Source: an uncultured Bacteroidales bacterium (GTDB taxonomy: Bacteria > Bacteroidota > Bacteroidia > Bacteroidales > Paludibacteraceae). Taken from it: a stretch of DNA of 50,063 nucleotides. Within the stretch, counting starts at the first letter, position 1. Each line of letters opens with the position of its first letter. The position numbers and the translations under genes are program-made. Positions 1 to 5,766 of this stretch are shown piece by piece. Location of the stretch: positions 1 through 50,063 of the forward strand of contig CALCGR010000125.1 in the NCBI GenBank assembly GCA_937901025.1, given 5' to 3'. The notes below the pieces were generated by a model that was not told the origin of the DNA, did not search any database, and was given only the letters and a program-made list of their open reading frames with translations.

Positions 1-205
1 TGCCTTTATGCCCGGCTAAAGCACGGGCGGCCCGTCGAAATGGCCTTACGCGATGTCGAAGCCCCGCTCCGACAGGGGCGTTTCGGCCATTTCTCCTCAA
101 TTACGCATATTAGGCTAGCTTGAGCGTCGCACTGCTCAACGTCGCTATCCCAGGAACACGCGCTTCTCAACGGCGCTAAACGAGGAGCACGCCCAATGTA
201 CCATG
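1..205 (-). repeat. Structured repeat R, copy R1 (cut by window start)
   Basis: First of five copies (R1-R5) of a GC-rich repeat, read on the minus strand and running off the left edge. It has the conserved hairpin GCCCGTGCTTTAGCCGGGC (reverse strand, about 9-27) and the invariant stretch GCCTAATATGCGTAATTGAG (about 97-116). Between them lies a long stem closed by AAATGGCC/GGCCATTT, whose sequence differs from the other copies while pairing is kept. It lies just downstream of the hicB terminator and in the same direction, as R2 lies downstream of mntA. No conserved protein is apparent. Confidence 0.85.
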
Positions 206-206
206 C

Positions 207-238
207 AAAAAAAAAATCGCCATCCAATGGACGGCGAT
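207..238 (-). terminator. Rho-independent terminator of hicAB
   Basis: Read on the minus strand, ATCGCCGTCC and GGATGGCGAT form a 10-bp stem (one G-T pair) around a 3-base loop, followed by nine T. It starts 6 bases after the hicB stop codon. The T-run leads directly into repeat R1. Confidence 0.85.
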
Positions 239-244
239 TAAAAT

Positions 245-655
245 TTATAAGGAGATTGACATTTGGCTTAATTCAGCTCCAAACGTGTGAATGGAGTCTT
301 GGATTCGCATTGATGTCTTAGGTGATGGACGACGTGTCCCATTTAGATATTGACTCAATTGTTGTTGACTTATTCCTGTCATACGTTCCATACCTGCCAA
401 AGATAATATTCCTTGATAATACTTCAAAAAAGAAGGTACATCGTATTGGAAAGAAAATTCAGCTTCTTGGAAAGGTTCGTTATTTTGAAGATAATGCGCT
501 TTCATTTCTTCATATGACTTTTTAAAATCCGCAATTGCTTCCGATACGGAGTAACCATCACCGATGACACCATAGGGTAGCGGATTGTCTTTGATATATG
601 CGCTATAAAAGTTGCCTTTTCCGCGCTCTACATGTACGATTACTTGAGTTGCCAT
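245..655 (-). CDS. hicB: HicB-family antitoxin with C-terminal HTH
   Basis: 136 aa. The N-terminal half has the partial RNase-H-like HicB fold: a short beta strand (MATQVIVHVERG), then a GDGYSVSEAIADFKKSYEE segment typical of HicB. The C-terminal part (about 85-125) is an XRE-like helix-turn-helix (MERMTGISQQQLSQYLNGTR) that would bind the operon's promoter. In this family HicB neutralises the HicA mRNA interferase and represses transcription. It follows hicA by 36 bases on the same strand and is closed by a terminator, so the two form a complete operon. The toxin-first order is common for hicAB. Start chosen as the only ATG preceding the conserved domain. Confidence 0.9.
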   Translation of the reverse strand: MATQVIVHVERGKGNFYSAYIKDNPLPYGVIGDGYSVSEAIADFKKSYEEMKAHYLQNNEPFQEAEFSFQYDVPSFLKYYQGILSLAGMERMTGISQQQLSQYLNGTRRPSPKTSMRIQDSIHTFGAELSQMSISL

Positions 656-691
656 AATATGTGTTGAATTAATGTTTATAATTGTTGCTAA

Positions 692-880
692 TTAAATAAT
701 ACCGGCATCTTTCTTAATGGAAGCTAATGTCCCCTTAGGAATTTCTTCTGACTTATGATTACTCGTCTTAAACTTTTTACCGGTTATTGGGCTATACCAA
801 AGTGGATGACCGCCCATTTGTTCATCAAGAGGATAACAACCGTACCTCTTAAGTATTTTCGCTAATTCAGAATATTTCAT
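692..880 (-). CDS. hicA: HicA-family toxin (mRNA interferase)
   Basis: 62 aa, the usual HicA size. HicA folds as a small double-stranded-RNA-binding-like domain and cleaves mRNA independently of the ribosome. The visible hallmark is the GGHPLWYSPITGKKF segment with the catalytic-type histidine at residue 25, followed by NHKSEEIPKGTL, typical of the YcfA/HicA family. It is the first gene of the minus-strand operon, with hicB 36 bases downstream, and a good Bacteroidetes promoter lies 25 bases upstream. The reading frame is intact, so the module is probably active. Confidence 0.9.
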   Translation of the reverse strand: MKYSELAKILKRYGCYPLDEQMGGHPLWYSPITGKKFKTSNHKSEEIPKGTLASIKKDAGII

Positions 881-904
881 ATATGTACTAAGATCAAATT
901 TTGT

Positions 905-937
905 GCAAAGATAATGCTTTTATTTTTAATAGCAAAA
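905..937 (-). promoter_or_regulatory. Bacteroidetes-type promoter of hicAB
   Basis: On the minus strand, a -33 TTTTGC (932-937) and a -7 TATCTTTGC (905-913) are separated by 18 bases, matching the phylum consensus. The hicA start is 25 bases downstream. HicB is the expected autorepressor here. Confidence 0.75.
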
Positions 938-1000
938 TATTTTAGAATAAAAATGCATTTTTTCTTCATTTTTTTGTTATTTTATTCAAAATTATAGGAT

Positions 1001-1381
1001 TTACAATCCATTTACGGCGCGGATAAAGGAGTTGCGATCGATGGAGACGGTGTTGAAATTGATTAGCAGACCCAGTTTCTTATGCGTCAGTTTTAAGTAG
1101 GTCTGCAGTTGCTTCTTATGCAGTTCCTGCAACTGCTCCACGGACTTAAGCTCGAGGATAACGCTATCCTCCACGAGGATATCAATCTTCAGATCATTAG
1201 CAATCAATTCTCCGTCATACAGTACCGGGATAGGAACCTCCGAGCGGGCGTTCAGGCCCAGTGTCTTTAGCTCGTGCAATAGGGCGCGATGGTAAATCGA
1301 CTCGAGCAGTCCCGGGCCCAAGGTGTTGTGCACCGTAAAAACCGCCCCTTTCACTTTGTAAGCAATGTCATTCTCAGTCAT
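1001..1381 (-). CDS. GxxExxY family protein
   Basis: 126 aa. The family signature is clear in GPGLLESIYHRAL (about residues 22-34). The later segment NDLKIDILVEDSVILELKSVE has the D...ExK arrangement of PD-(D/E)XK nucleases, to which the family has been linked by prediction; no biochemical function is established. The open frame extends 33 codons upstream, but that part is hydrophobic and overlaps the preceding RhuM fragment, so the start is set at MTENDIAYK, where homology begins. It lies 7 bases after the truncated RhuM frame and may be read from the same transcript. Confidence 0.8.
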   Translation of the reverse strand: MTENDIAYKVKGAVFTVHNTLGPGLLESIYHRALLHELKTLGLNARSEVPIPVLYDGELIANDLKIDILVEDSVILELKSVEQLQELHKKQLQTYLKLTHKKLGLLINFNTVSIDRNSFIRAVNGL

Positions 1382-1388
1382 AGTTGTA

Positions 1389-1631
1389 TTATTTTTGCGT
1401 AGTTGGTTTATATTTAGATAGAGTATTATGCAAAATATGCATATTACTATCCATTTGGACTTCTCTTTCTTTGAATACATTTGAGATATGGCGTGCTACA
1501 ACAGATTGGTCTTTACCAAATAGTTGTGCCATTTGTTGTTGCGTTAGCCACACGGTTTCGTCTTCTACACGCACTTCTAATTTCGTTTGCTCGTTGGGCT
1601 GATACAGCACGATTTCATTTTGCTCGTTCAT
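1389..1631 (-). pseudogene. RhuM-family protein, 3'-truncated
   Basis: 80 aa. It matches the N-terminus of the RhuM (virulence/ORF6N-like) family: IVLYQPNEQTKLEVRVEDE, then WLTQQQMAQLFGKDQSVVAR, a DNA-binding-like helical segment, then DSNMHILHN. Family members are about 300 aa or more, but this frame stops after KYKPTTQK, just where the conserved core should begin. The GxxExxY gene follows 7 bases later, so the rest was probably lost when that gene arrived. Function is presumably lost. Confidence 0.75.
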
Positions 1632-1715
1632 AATTTAATTGTTTTTTTTGTTTCGCGATGCAAAATTACTACAACAAACTGCCAACTTTAGGCAGTATCT
1701 CGAAAATAGTGTAAA

Positions 1716-1801
1716 AAAACGCAAATAATTCACTTTTTTTCTGGCAAAAAGTTGCATATATCAGAAAAAAAGTGTAATTTTGCAGCGCAAAACTGCAAAA
1801 A
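1716..1801 (+). repeat. Left arm of an 85-bp inverted promoter block
   Basis: This segment is an almost exact reverse complement of 3123-3208. Both arms run through AATAATTCACTTTTTTTCTG, a TTGCATATATCAG -33 region, a TAATTTTGC -7 box and GCGCAAAACTGC. The left arm drives mntA rightward and the right arm drives relB/yafQ leftward, so the 1.3-kb interval is bounded by outward-in copies of one promoter. Confidence 0.85.
1752..1783 (+). promoter_or_regulatory. Promoter of mntA (inverted-block copy 1)
   Basis: -33 TTGC at 1752-1755 and -7 TAATTTTGC at 1775-1783 with a 19-base spacer, a near-perfect Bacteroidetes promoter. The mntA ATG is 27 bases downstream. Confidence 0.8.
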
Positions 1802-1810
1802 GTAAATTTT

Positions 1811-2101
1811 ATGAGCAAAAAAACACTTAATTTGATTAGTGCCTATTTTGCGACCAAACCGGTCAATCGGGCTTGGTTATTTGGCTCGTATGCTCGCGGT
1901 GAACAAAAGCGCAATAGTGATATTGACATCTTAGTGGAGTTGCAACAAGACGCTAAGATGGGATTTGCTTTTGCAGGTATGGTTTGCGATTTGGAAGACT
2001 TACTGCACAAGAACGTTGACTTGGTGGTCAACGGCAGCCTCCTTCCTTTTGCTCAAGAAACTGCTAACCAAGATAAAATATTGATCTATGAGAGAAACTA
2101 G
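1811..2101 (+). CDS. MntA-like minimal nucleotidyltransferase (antitoxin)
   Basis: 96 aa. The motif LFGSYARGEQKRNSDIDILV (about 24-43) is the GSxARGxxxxxSDxDLxV signature of minimal nucleotidyltransferases, with the two metal-binding aspartates D38 and D40 and a third acidic position in the VDLVV strand near residue 75. In the MntA/HepT system this enzyme AMPylates and silences the HEPN RNase. The HEPN partner immediately downstream is broken here, so this looks like an orphan antitoxin. It has its own strong promoter. Confidence 0.85.
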   Translation: MSKKTLNLISAYFATKPVNRAWLFGSYARGEQKRNSDIDILVELQQDAKMGFAFAGMVCDLEDLLHKNVDLVVNGSLLPFAQETANQDKILIYERN

Positions 2102-2251
2102 TCGAGTACTCAATGGCGGCAGATAGAAAAGATGCGCCATATTTTGGTACATGATTACTATCAAATAGATATCAATATCTTGTGGTCTGTAATTACGGAG
2201 GATTTAGTTCCTTTGAAGGAGCAGATTTGTAAGTATCTGCAAGAATTCTAA
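2088..2251 (+). pseudogene. HepT-like HEPN toxin, internally deleted
   Basis: An ATG at 2088 overlaps the end of mntA and begins MRETSRV, as HEPN partners do, but stops after 12 codons. In another frame, from about 2102 to 2251, the typical HepT C-terminus is readable: WRQIEKMRHILVHDYYQ, then ILWSVITEDLVPLKEQI. It includes the catalytic R-x4-H motif (R-HILV-H). The first ~70 residues between are missing. An internal deletion of the body plus a frameshift therefore inactivated the toxin, leaving both ends. Confidence 0.8.
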
Positions 2252-2278
2252 TAATTATATGCCTAATCTATCAATTAG

Positions 2279-2309
2279 TCGTCCCACTTCTATGGGGCGA
2301 TTTTTTTTT
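2279..2309 (+). terminator. Terminator after mntA/HEPN remnant
   Basis: TCGTCCCA and TGGGGCGA pair (two G-T) around a 6-base loop and are followed by nine T. As with the hicB terminator, the T-run leads straight into an R repeat through a shared ACATTGGGCGTG, so the hairpin-plus-repeat arrangement recurs. Confidence 0.75.
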
Positions 2310-2618
2310 GCGCAGCACATTGGGCGTGTCCCTCGCTTAGCGCAGTTGAGTGGGGCGTGCCCCTCGCTTAGTGCCGTTGAGCAGGGTGACGCTCAAACTC
2401 GCCTAATCTGCGAAATTGAGGAGAACGAGGCGAAGAGCACCCCTGCCGAAGTGGAACTTTGGCATCGTGCTGAGCCTTGGTCGACGGGCCGCCCGTGCTT
2501 TAGCCGGGCATAAAGGCAAGCCGGGGCCATTTGCGATGGCAGCAAATGTGGCGAAATAGCGCCAACGGCGCGAGCGGGAGATATCAGTAAAGCGGAGCGA
2601 CCGGGAGAAATAAGTAAA
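2310..2618 (+). repeat. Structured repeat R, copy R2
   Basis: Full-length copy on the plus strand. In order: two direct units of GGCGTGTCCCTCGCTTAG type (about 2326-2385); the conserved CCTAATCTGCGAAATTGAGG; a long stem with inner arms GCCGAAGT/ACTTTGGC; the constant hairpin GCCCGTGCTTTAGCCGGGC (2492-2510); a hairpin around GCGATGGC; a variable hairpin AGCGCC/GGCGC; and the tail GAGCGGGAGATAT. It fills the gap between two convergent TA operons. An open frame through it is shared by copies only because the DNA is shared. Confidence 0.85.
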
Positions 2619-2632
2619 CCTCGCGGAAAATT

Positions 2633-2905
2633 TTAGAAAATATCGGAATGACTACCCGTTCGTAGAAATAGCAACGTCAGTTGTTCGTCATTCTGCTCCC
2701 AAACGAGCAGCCAATCGGGTTGTATATGGCACTCCCAACAATCTTTATAATCACCGGATAATTTGTGCGGTTTATAGGACAATGGCACTTGCCCTTTTTG
2801 TTCTAAAAGAGCAACTACTTTTTGTATTCTAGCGATGTCCAAGCCTCTTTTGACGCACAACTGAACATCCTTGCGAAAGCGTTTAGTATAATCAATACTA
2901 TACAT
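2633..2905 (-). CDS. yafQ: YafQ/RelE-family mRNA interferase toxin
   Basis: 90 aa. The frame MYSIDYTKRFRKDVQLCVKRG matches the YafQ subgroup of RelE/ParE toxins, ribosome-dependent mRNA endonucleases. The middle has the family stretch PHKLSGDYKDCWECHIQPDW followed by LLVWEQNDEQLTLLFLRTGSHSD; the terminal GSHSDIF holds the catalytic-type histidine. An upstream in-frame ATG would add 12 residues overlapping relB; the start at MYSIDY, one base after the relB stop, fits the family length. It is co-transcribed with relB. Confidence 0.85.
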   Translation of the reverse strand: MYSIDYTKRFRKDVQLCVKRGLDIARIQKVVALLEQKGQVPLSYKPHKLSGDYKDCWECHIQPDWLLVWEQNDEQLTLLFLRTGSHSDIF

Positions 2906-2906
2906 C

Positions 2907-3110
2907 TTAACCAAGAATATCCTTAAACATCTGTTCGGCACTAGCAGCGTGATAAACGCGCCCGTGTTTCACATCATCCAAAGCCGCATCAAGACCCGTA
3001 CGTTTACGAGGAGCCAACCGCTCTACGACAACACCAAGCACCTGTAAATAGGCTAATAACCCTCTACCGGCTACGGATTGTTCATTAATGTTAATTGCAT
3101 ACGTTGCCAT
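2907..3110 (-). CDS. relB: RelB/DinJ-like antitoxin
   Basis: 67 aa, first gene of the minus-strand pair. Position and size fit an antitoxin of the RelB/DinJ type, but sequence support is modest: no clear ribbon-helix-helix is visible (MATYAININEQSVAGRGLLAYLQ is the likely N-terminal strand-helix). The C-terminal half (DAALDDVKHGRVYHAASAEQ) is characteristic of antitoxins partnering YafQ/RelE toxins in Bacteroidetes. It ends one base before yafQ. Transcription starts from the right copy of the inverted promoter block. Confidence 0.75.
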   Translation of the reverse strand: MATYAININEQSVAGRGLLAYLQVLGVVVERLAPRKRTGLDAALDDVKHGRVYHAASAEQMFKDILG

Positions 3111-3122
3111 AATTATTTCCTT

Positions 3123-3208
3123 TCGTTTTTGCAGTTTTGCGCTGCAAAATTACACTTTTTTTCTGATATATGCAACTTTTTGCCAGAAAAAAAGTGAATT
3201 ATTTACGT
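3123..3208 (-). repeat. Right arm of the 85-bp inverted promoter block
   Basis: Reverse-complement partner of 1716-1801, with only a few mismatches at the ends. It supplies the relB promoter. Together the arms could support inversion of the enclosed mntA-R2-yafQ-relB segment by homologous recombination, leaving each operon behind an identical promoter. Confidence 0.85.
3144..3175 (-). promoter_or_regulatory. Promoter of relB-yafQ (inverted-block copy 2)
   Basis: On the minus strand, a -33 TTGCA (3171-3175) and -7 TAATTTTGC (3144-3152) with about 19 bases between, identical to the mntA promoter. The relB start is 33 bases downstream. Confidence 0.8.
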
Positions 3209-3220
3209 TTTGCTATCTCT

Positions 3221-3560
3221 TGGGCTGTTATTAGCGCGTGTCCCTCGCTCAGCGTGGTCAGCAGCGCGTGTTCCTGGGATAGCGCCGTTGAGCAGTGCGA
3301 CGCTCAAGCTAGCCTAATATGCGTAATTGAGGAGAACGAGGCGAAGAGCACCCCTGCCGAAGTGGAACTTTGGCATCGTGCTGAGCCTTGGTCGACGGGC
3401 CGCCCGTGCTTTAGCCGGGCATAAAGGCAAGCGTGGACCATTGCGATGGCGCAAATATGCGAAATAAGCCGATAGGGTTAATCGTTCGAGCAAAGCGAGA
3501 TAAGAATAACCCTATAGGCTGAGCGGGAGATATAAGTAAATTGGGAGATAAAAATAACGC
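3221..3560 (+). repeat. Structured repeat R, copy R3
   Basis: Second full plus-strand copy. The middle 130 bases match R2 closely, including the GCCGAAGT/ACTTTGGC stem and the constant hairpin at about 3403-3421. Its distal variable hairpin is much longer than in R2: AGCCGATAGGGTTA (about 3469-3482) pairs with TAACCCTATAGGCT (about 3508-3521). The tail GAGCGGGAGATATAAGTAAA follows. Confidence 0.85.
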
Positions 3561-3585
3561 AATTTTGATAAAAATTTTATTTTTA

Positions 3586-3618
3586 TTTGCGTATGTCAAA
3601 AAAAAGTTGTACCTTTGC
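3586..3618 (+). promoter_or_regulatory. Promoter of the winged-helix gene
   Basis: -33 TTTGC (3586-3590) and -7 TACCTTTGC (3610-3618) with a 19-base spacer. It could drive the winged-helix gene at 3660 and possibly read on into the polysaccharide genes from 4486. Confidence 0.8.
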
Positions 3619-3659
3619 ACCCGCAAATGGGAAACGCTCCTCAAATAATCACCGGTTCT

Positions 3660-4028
3660 ATGTCCATCGAGCAGAAGCTCAGCGCCCTCGATGCGTACGT
3701 GTTAGCGTCCCTTCCGACGATACGGAAGAGCGATCGCATCGTCTTGGAGCAGGTGGTTCGCGATGATGTGGACGTTGTCCGTTTGTTGGAGCAAGTCGAG
3801 CGCTTGCGCTGGACCTGGCTGACGAAGAAGCGCTTGTCGCCCGAGGAACGGGAGGCTTGTATCGTAGCGATGGTGCATGAGGTGCCTTCGATACGCCGCG
3901 TGGATATGGCGCGTATGATGCGCTGCTCGTTTGTTACGGTGAAGCGCCACCTCCAAATTTTGGAGGCCGCGAACCGTATTGAGTTCATCGGTCCCGACAC
4001 CCGCAGTGGCTACTGGCACCTCAAATGA
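3660..4028 (+). CDS. Winged-helix DNA-binding protein, function unknown
   Basis: 122 aa from MSIEQKLSAL. The N-terminal two thirds is helical and charged. The C-terminal part (about 75-122) reads as a winged helix-turn-helix: MVHEVPSIRRVDMARMMRCS, then TVKRHLQILEAANRIEFIGP, and a wing TRSGYWHLK. Similar wings occur at the C-terminus of RecG-like and Fic-associated regulators. In-frame ATGs at 3615 and 3627 are rejected because they fall inside or right at the promoter. It lies immediately before the polysaccharide genes, so a regulatory role for the locus is possible but unproven. Its last codons and stop form the first unit of a 22-bp tandem repeat. Confidence 0.65.
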   Translation: MSIEQKLSALDAYVLASLPTIRKSDRIVLEQVVRDDVDVVRLLEQVERLRWTWLTKKRLSPEEREACIVAMVHEVPSIRRVDMARMMRCSFVTVKRHLQILEAANRIEFIGPDTRSGYWHLK

Positions 4029-4124
4029 GCCCCGTGCATGCCTCAAATGAGCCCCGTGCATGCCCCAAATGAGCCCCGTGGACCCCTCAAATGAGCCCCG
4101 TGCACCCCTCAAATGAGCCCCGTC
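4019..4124 (+). repeat. 22-bp tandem repeat, five units
   Basis: CAAATGAGCCCCGT recurs at an exact 22-base period starting near 4022, 4044, 4066, 4088 and 4110, with small changes in the spacer (CGTGCATGC against GTGGACCC). The first unit contains the stop codon of the winged-helix gene, so the array is an amplification of that gene's 3' end. Confidence 0.95.
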
Positions 4125-4153
4125 AAATCCCCTACAATGCAGATGGGGGGGTA

Positions 4154-4260
4154 GATAGCATAGATAGGGAGATAGCATAGATAGGGAGATAGCATAGATA
4201 GGGAGATAGCATAGATAGAGAGATAGATAGGTAGGGGGATAGATAGGTAGGGGGATAGGT
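4154..4260 (+). repeat. 17-bp tandem repeat (AT/GA-rich minisatellite)
   Basis: GATAGCATAGATAGGGA repeats with a 17-base period from 4154, 4171, 4188 and 4205, followed by two degenerate 16-17-base units GATAGATAGGTAGGGG. The array is outside any credible gene; the minus-strand open frames through it are low-complexity. With the 22-bp array it fills most of the 457-base gap before the exporter ATPase gene. The rest (4261-4485) shows nothing recognisable. Confidence 0.95.
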
Positions 4261-4485
4261 ATAAAAAAACATCTGTGGAATAAAACCGCAATAATATATT
4301 ATTAGTGGATGCGAAGCAGACACTGCAGATGAGCGGAGGGAAACGCAGCGAGGCTGCACCTACTATTTGATTTTTATTTGGATTGGGAGCTCGCTCACAA
4401 AGACAAATAAGAAATAAATAGGAGAAATAAAGAAAGAGAATCAGAGTAATCTGTGAAATCTGTGAGAGATATAAAAAACAAAGAT

Positions 4486-5766
4486 ATGAGCACAGCAATT
4501 GAATTTAATCATGTAGGCAAGCAGTACCGCCTGGGACTGGTGGGGACGGGAACGCTGAGTCATGACCTGAATAGGTGGTGGCAGACGGCGATCATGCATC
4601 GGGAGGACCCGTACTTGAAGATCGGGGACGTGAATGACCGCAGTAAGGCGGCGACGTCCGAATATATCTGGGCGCTGCGCGATATTGATTTTAAGGTCGA
4701 GCAAGGCGACGTAGTCGGCATCATCGGTAAGAACGGTGCCGGCAAATCCACGCTGCTCAAACTCCTGAGCCGCGTCACGGCCCCCACCGTAGGCACTATC
4801 AACGCCCGCGGCCGCATCGCCTCCCTCTTGGAGGTCGGTACGGGTTTCCATCAGGAGATGACCGGTCGGGAGAATATCTATATGAATGGCGCCATCTTGG
4901 GTATGACGAAGCAGGAGATCTCCGCGAAATTGGATGAGATTATTGCCTTCAGTGGCTGCGAGAAATACATTGATACGCCGGTGAAGCGTTATTCCAGTGG
5001 TATGACCGTGCGCCTGGGCTTCGCCGTAGCGGCGTTCCTGGAGCCCGAGATTTTGGTGGTGGACGAGGTGCTGGCGGTCGGTGATGCGGAGTTCCAGAAG
5101 AAAGCCATCGGCAAGATGCAAGACGTCGCCTCCGGTGGCCGCACGGTCCTGTTTGTGAGCCATAATATGACCAGTATTAAGAGCCTTTGCAAGCACGGCA
5201 TCATTCTTCAGAACGGTATGCTGATTGACCAAGGCGATATCGACCCCATCGTTACGCATTATTTACGAGGGGATAACGATATCGACAACTTTAAGATTTG
5301 GAATGGCGAACCGGAGTATAAGAAAAACGGCTTTGAACTCCTTGAGATAGGCGTCCGCAAGAAGGGGGGCGAATATACGGATATTATCCGTATGGATCAT
5401 GAAATGGAGTTGGTGATGCGTTACCGCTTGACGAAACCTTTCAAGAAGTTCTGGATTACGCTTCATATGAAAAATGAACAAGGAGTGAAGATGTTCTCGT
5501 TTGGAGCAGGTAAGCAAGTCGAGTCAGAAAAACACCCCGGCGAATATGTTCAAGTTTGTCATTTCCCTGCCAATTTCTTCAATTGGGGAACGTATACATT
5601 AGATTTCTTGGCTTTCGAGCAAGACCCCAATATCGATTGCTTAGCGGATGCGAGTGATGTGATTAATTTTACCATTGCTAATCGTCCGATTGAGTTAGGT
5701 GGTTGGATGGGTAAGGAACCCGGAGATATCACGCCGAGATTTGAATTCACGGAAGAAAGAGTATGA
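4486..5766 (+). CDS. wzt: ABC transporter ATP-binding subunit for O-antigen/capsule export (Wzt-like)
   Basis: 426 aa. The nucleotide-binding domain has Walker A GKNGAGKST (81-89), signature YSSGM (169-173), Walker B ILVVDE (189-194) and switch histidine (H226). The C-terminal extension from about residue 270 fits the Wzt carbohydrate-binding domain, which in this family recognises the terminal modification of the finished chain on undecaprenyl-PP before export across the inner membrane. The start at MSTAIEF is preferred over an ATG 33 bases upstream. Its stop overlaps the next gene by 4 bases. No Wzm-type membrane subunit is found anywhere in the window. GC content is higher than in the flanking accessory genes. 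Confidence 0.9.
   Translation: MSTAIEFNHVGKQYRLGLVGTGTLSHDLNRWWQTAIMHREDPYLKIGDVNDRSKAATSEYIWALRDIDFKVEQGDVVGIIGKNGAGKSTLLKLLSRVTAPTVGTINARGRIASLLEVGTGFHQEMTGRENIYMNGAILGMTKQEISAKLDEIIAFSGCEKYIDTPVKRYSSGMTVRLGFAVAAFLEPEILVVDEVLAVGDAEFQKKAIGKMQDVASGGRTVLFVSHNMTSIKSLCKHGIILQNGMLIDQGDIDPIVTHYLRGDNDIDNFKIWNGEPEYKKNGFELLEIGVRKKGGEYTDIIRMDHEMELVMRYRLTKPFKKFWITLHMKNEQGVKMFSFGAGKQVESEKHPGEYVQVCHFPANFFNWGTYTLDFLAFEQDPNIDCLADASDVINFTIANRPIELGGWMGKEPGDITPRFEFTEERV

Noticed and set aside
2259..3424. Open frames through repeats R2 and R3 ending in the same peptide
   Set aside because: The shared peptide follows from shared DNA. R1 breaks the similarity while preserving stems, there is no start context, and base changes track pairing rather than codons.
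1..3560. Integron-like array: TA cassettes each followed by a structured repeat
   Set aside because: The arrangement is suggestive, but no attC core sites (GTTRRRY/RYYYAAC) and no integrase are visible, and R4 and R5 are not attached to cassettes.
4029..4485. Invertible promoter of the Bacteroides capsule type
   Set aside because: No inverted repeats flank a promoter here and no UpxY/UpxZ or invertase gene is present.
4453..4486. Upstream start for the exporter ATPase and similar longer frames (3615, 7002, 26844, 44433)
   Set aside because: The extra residues are outside family homology or derive from promoter, repeat or overlapping gene sequence.
4109..4498. Minus-strand ORFs across the 17-bp array
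   Set aside because: They are low-complexity translations (YLSPYLS type) of the tandem repeat.
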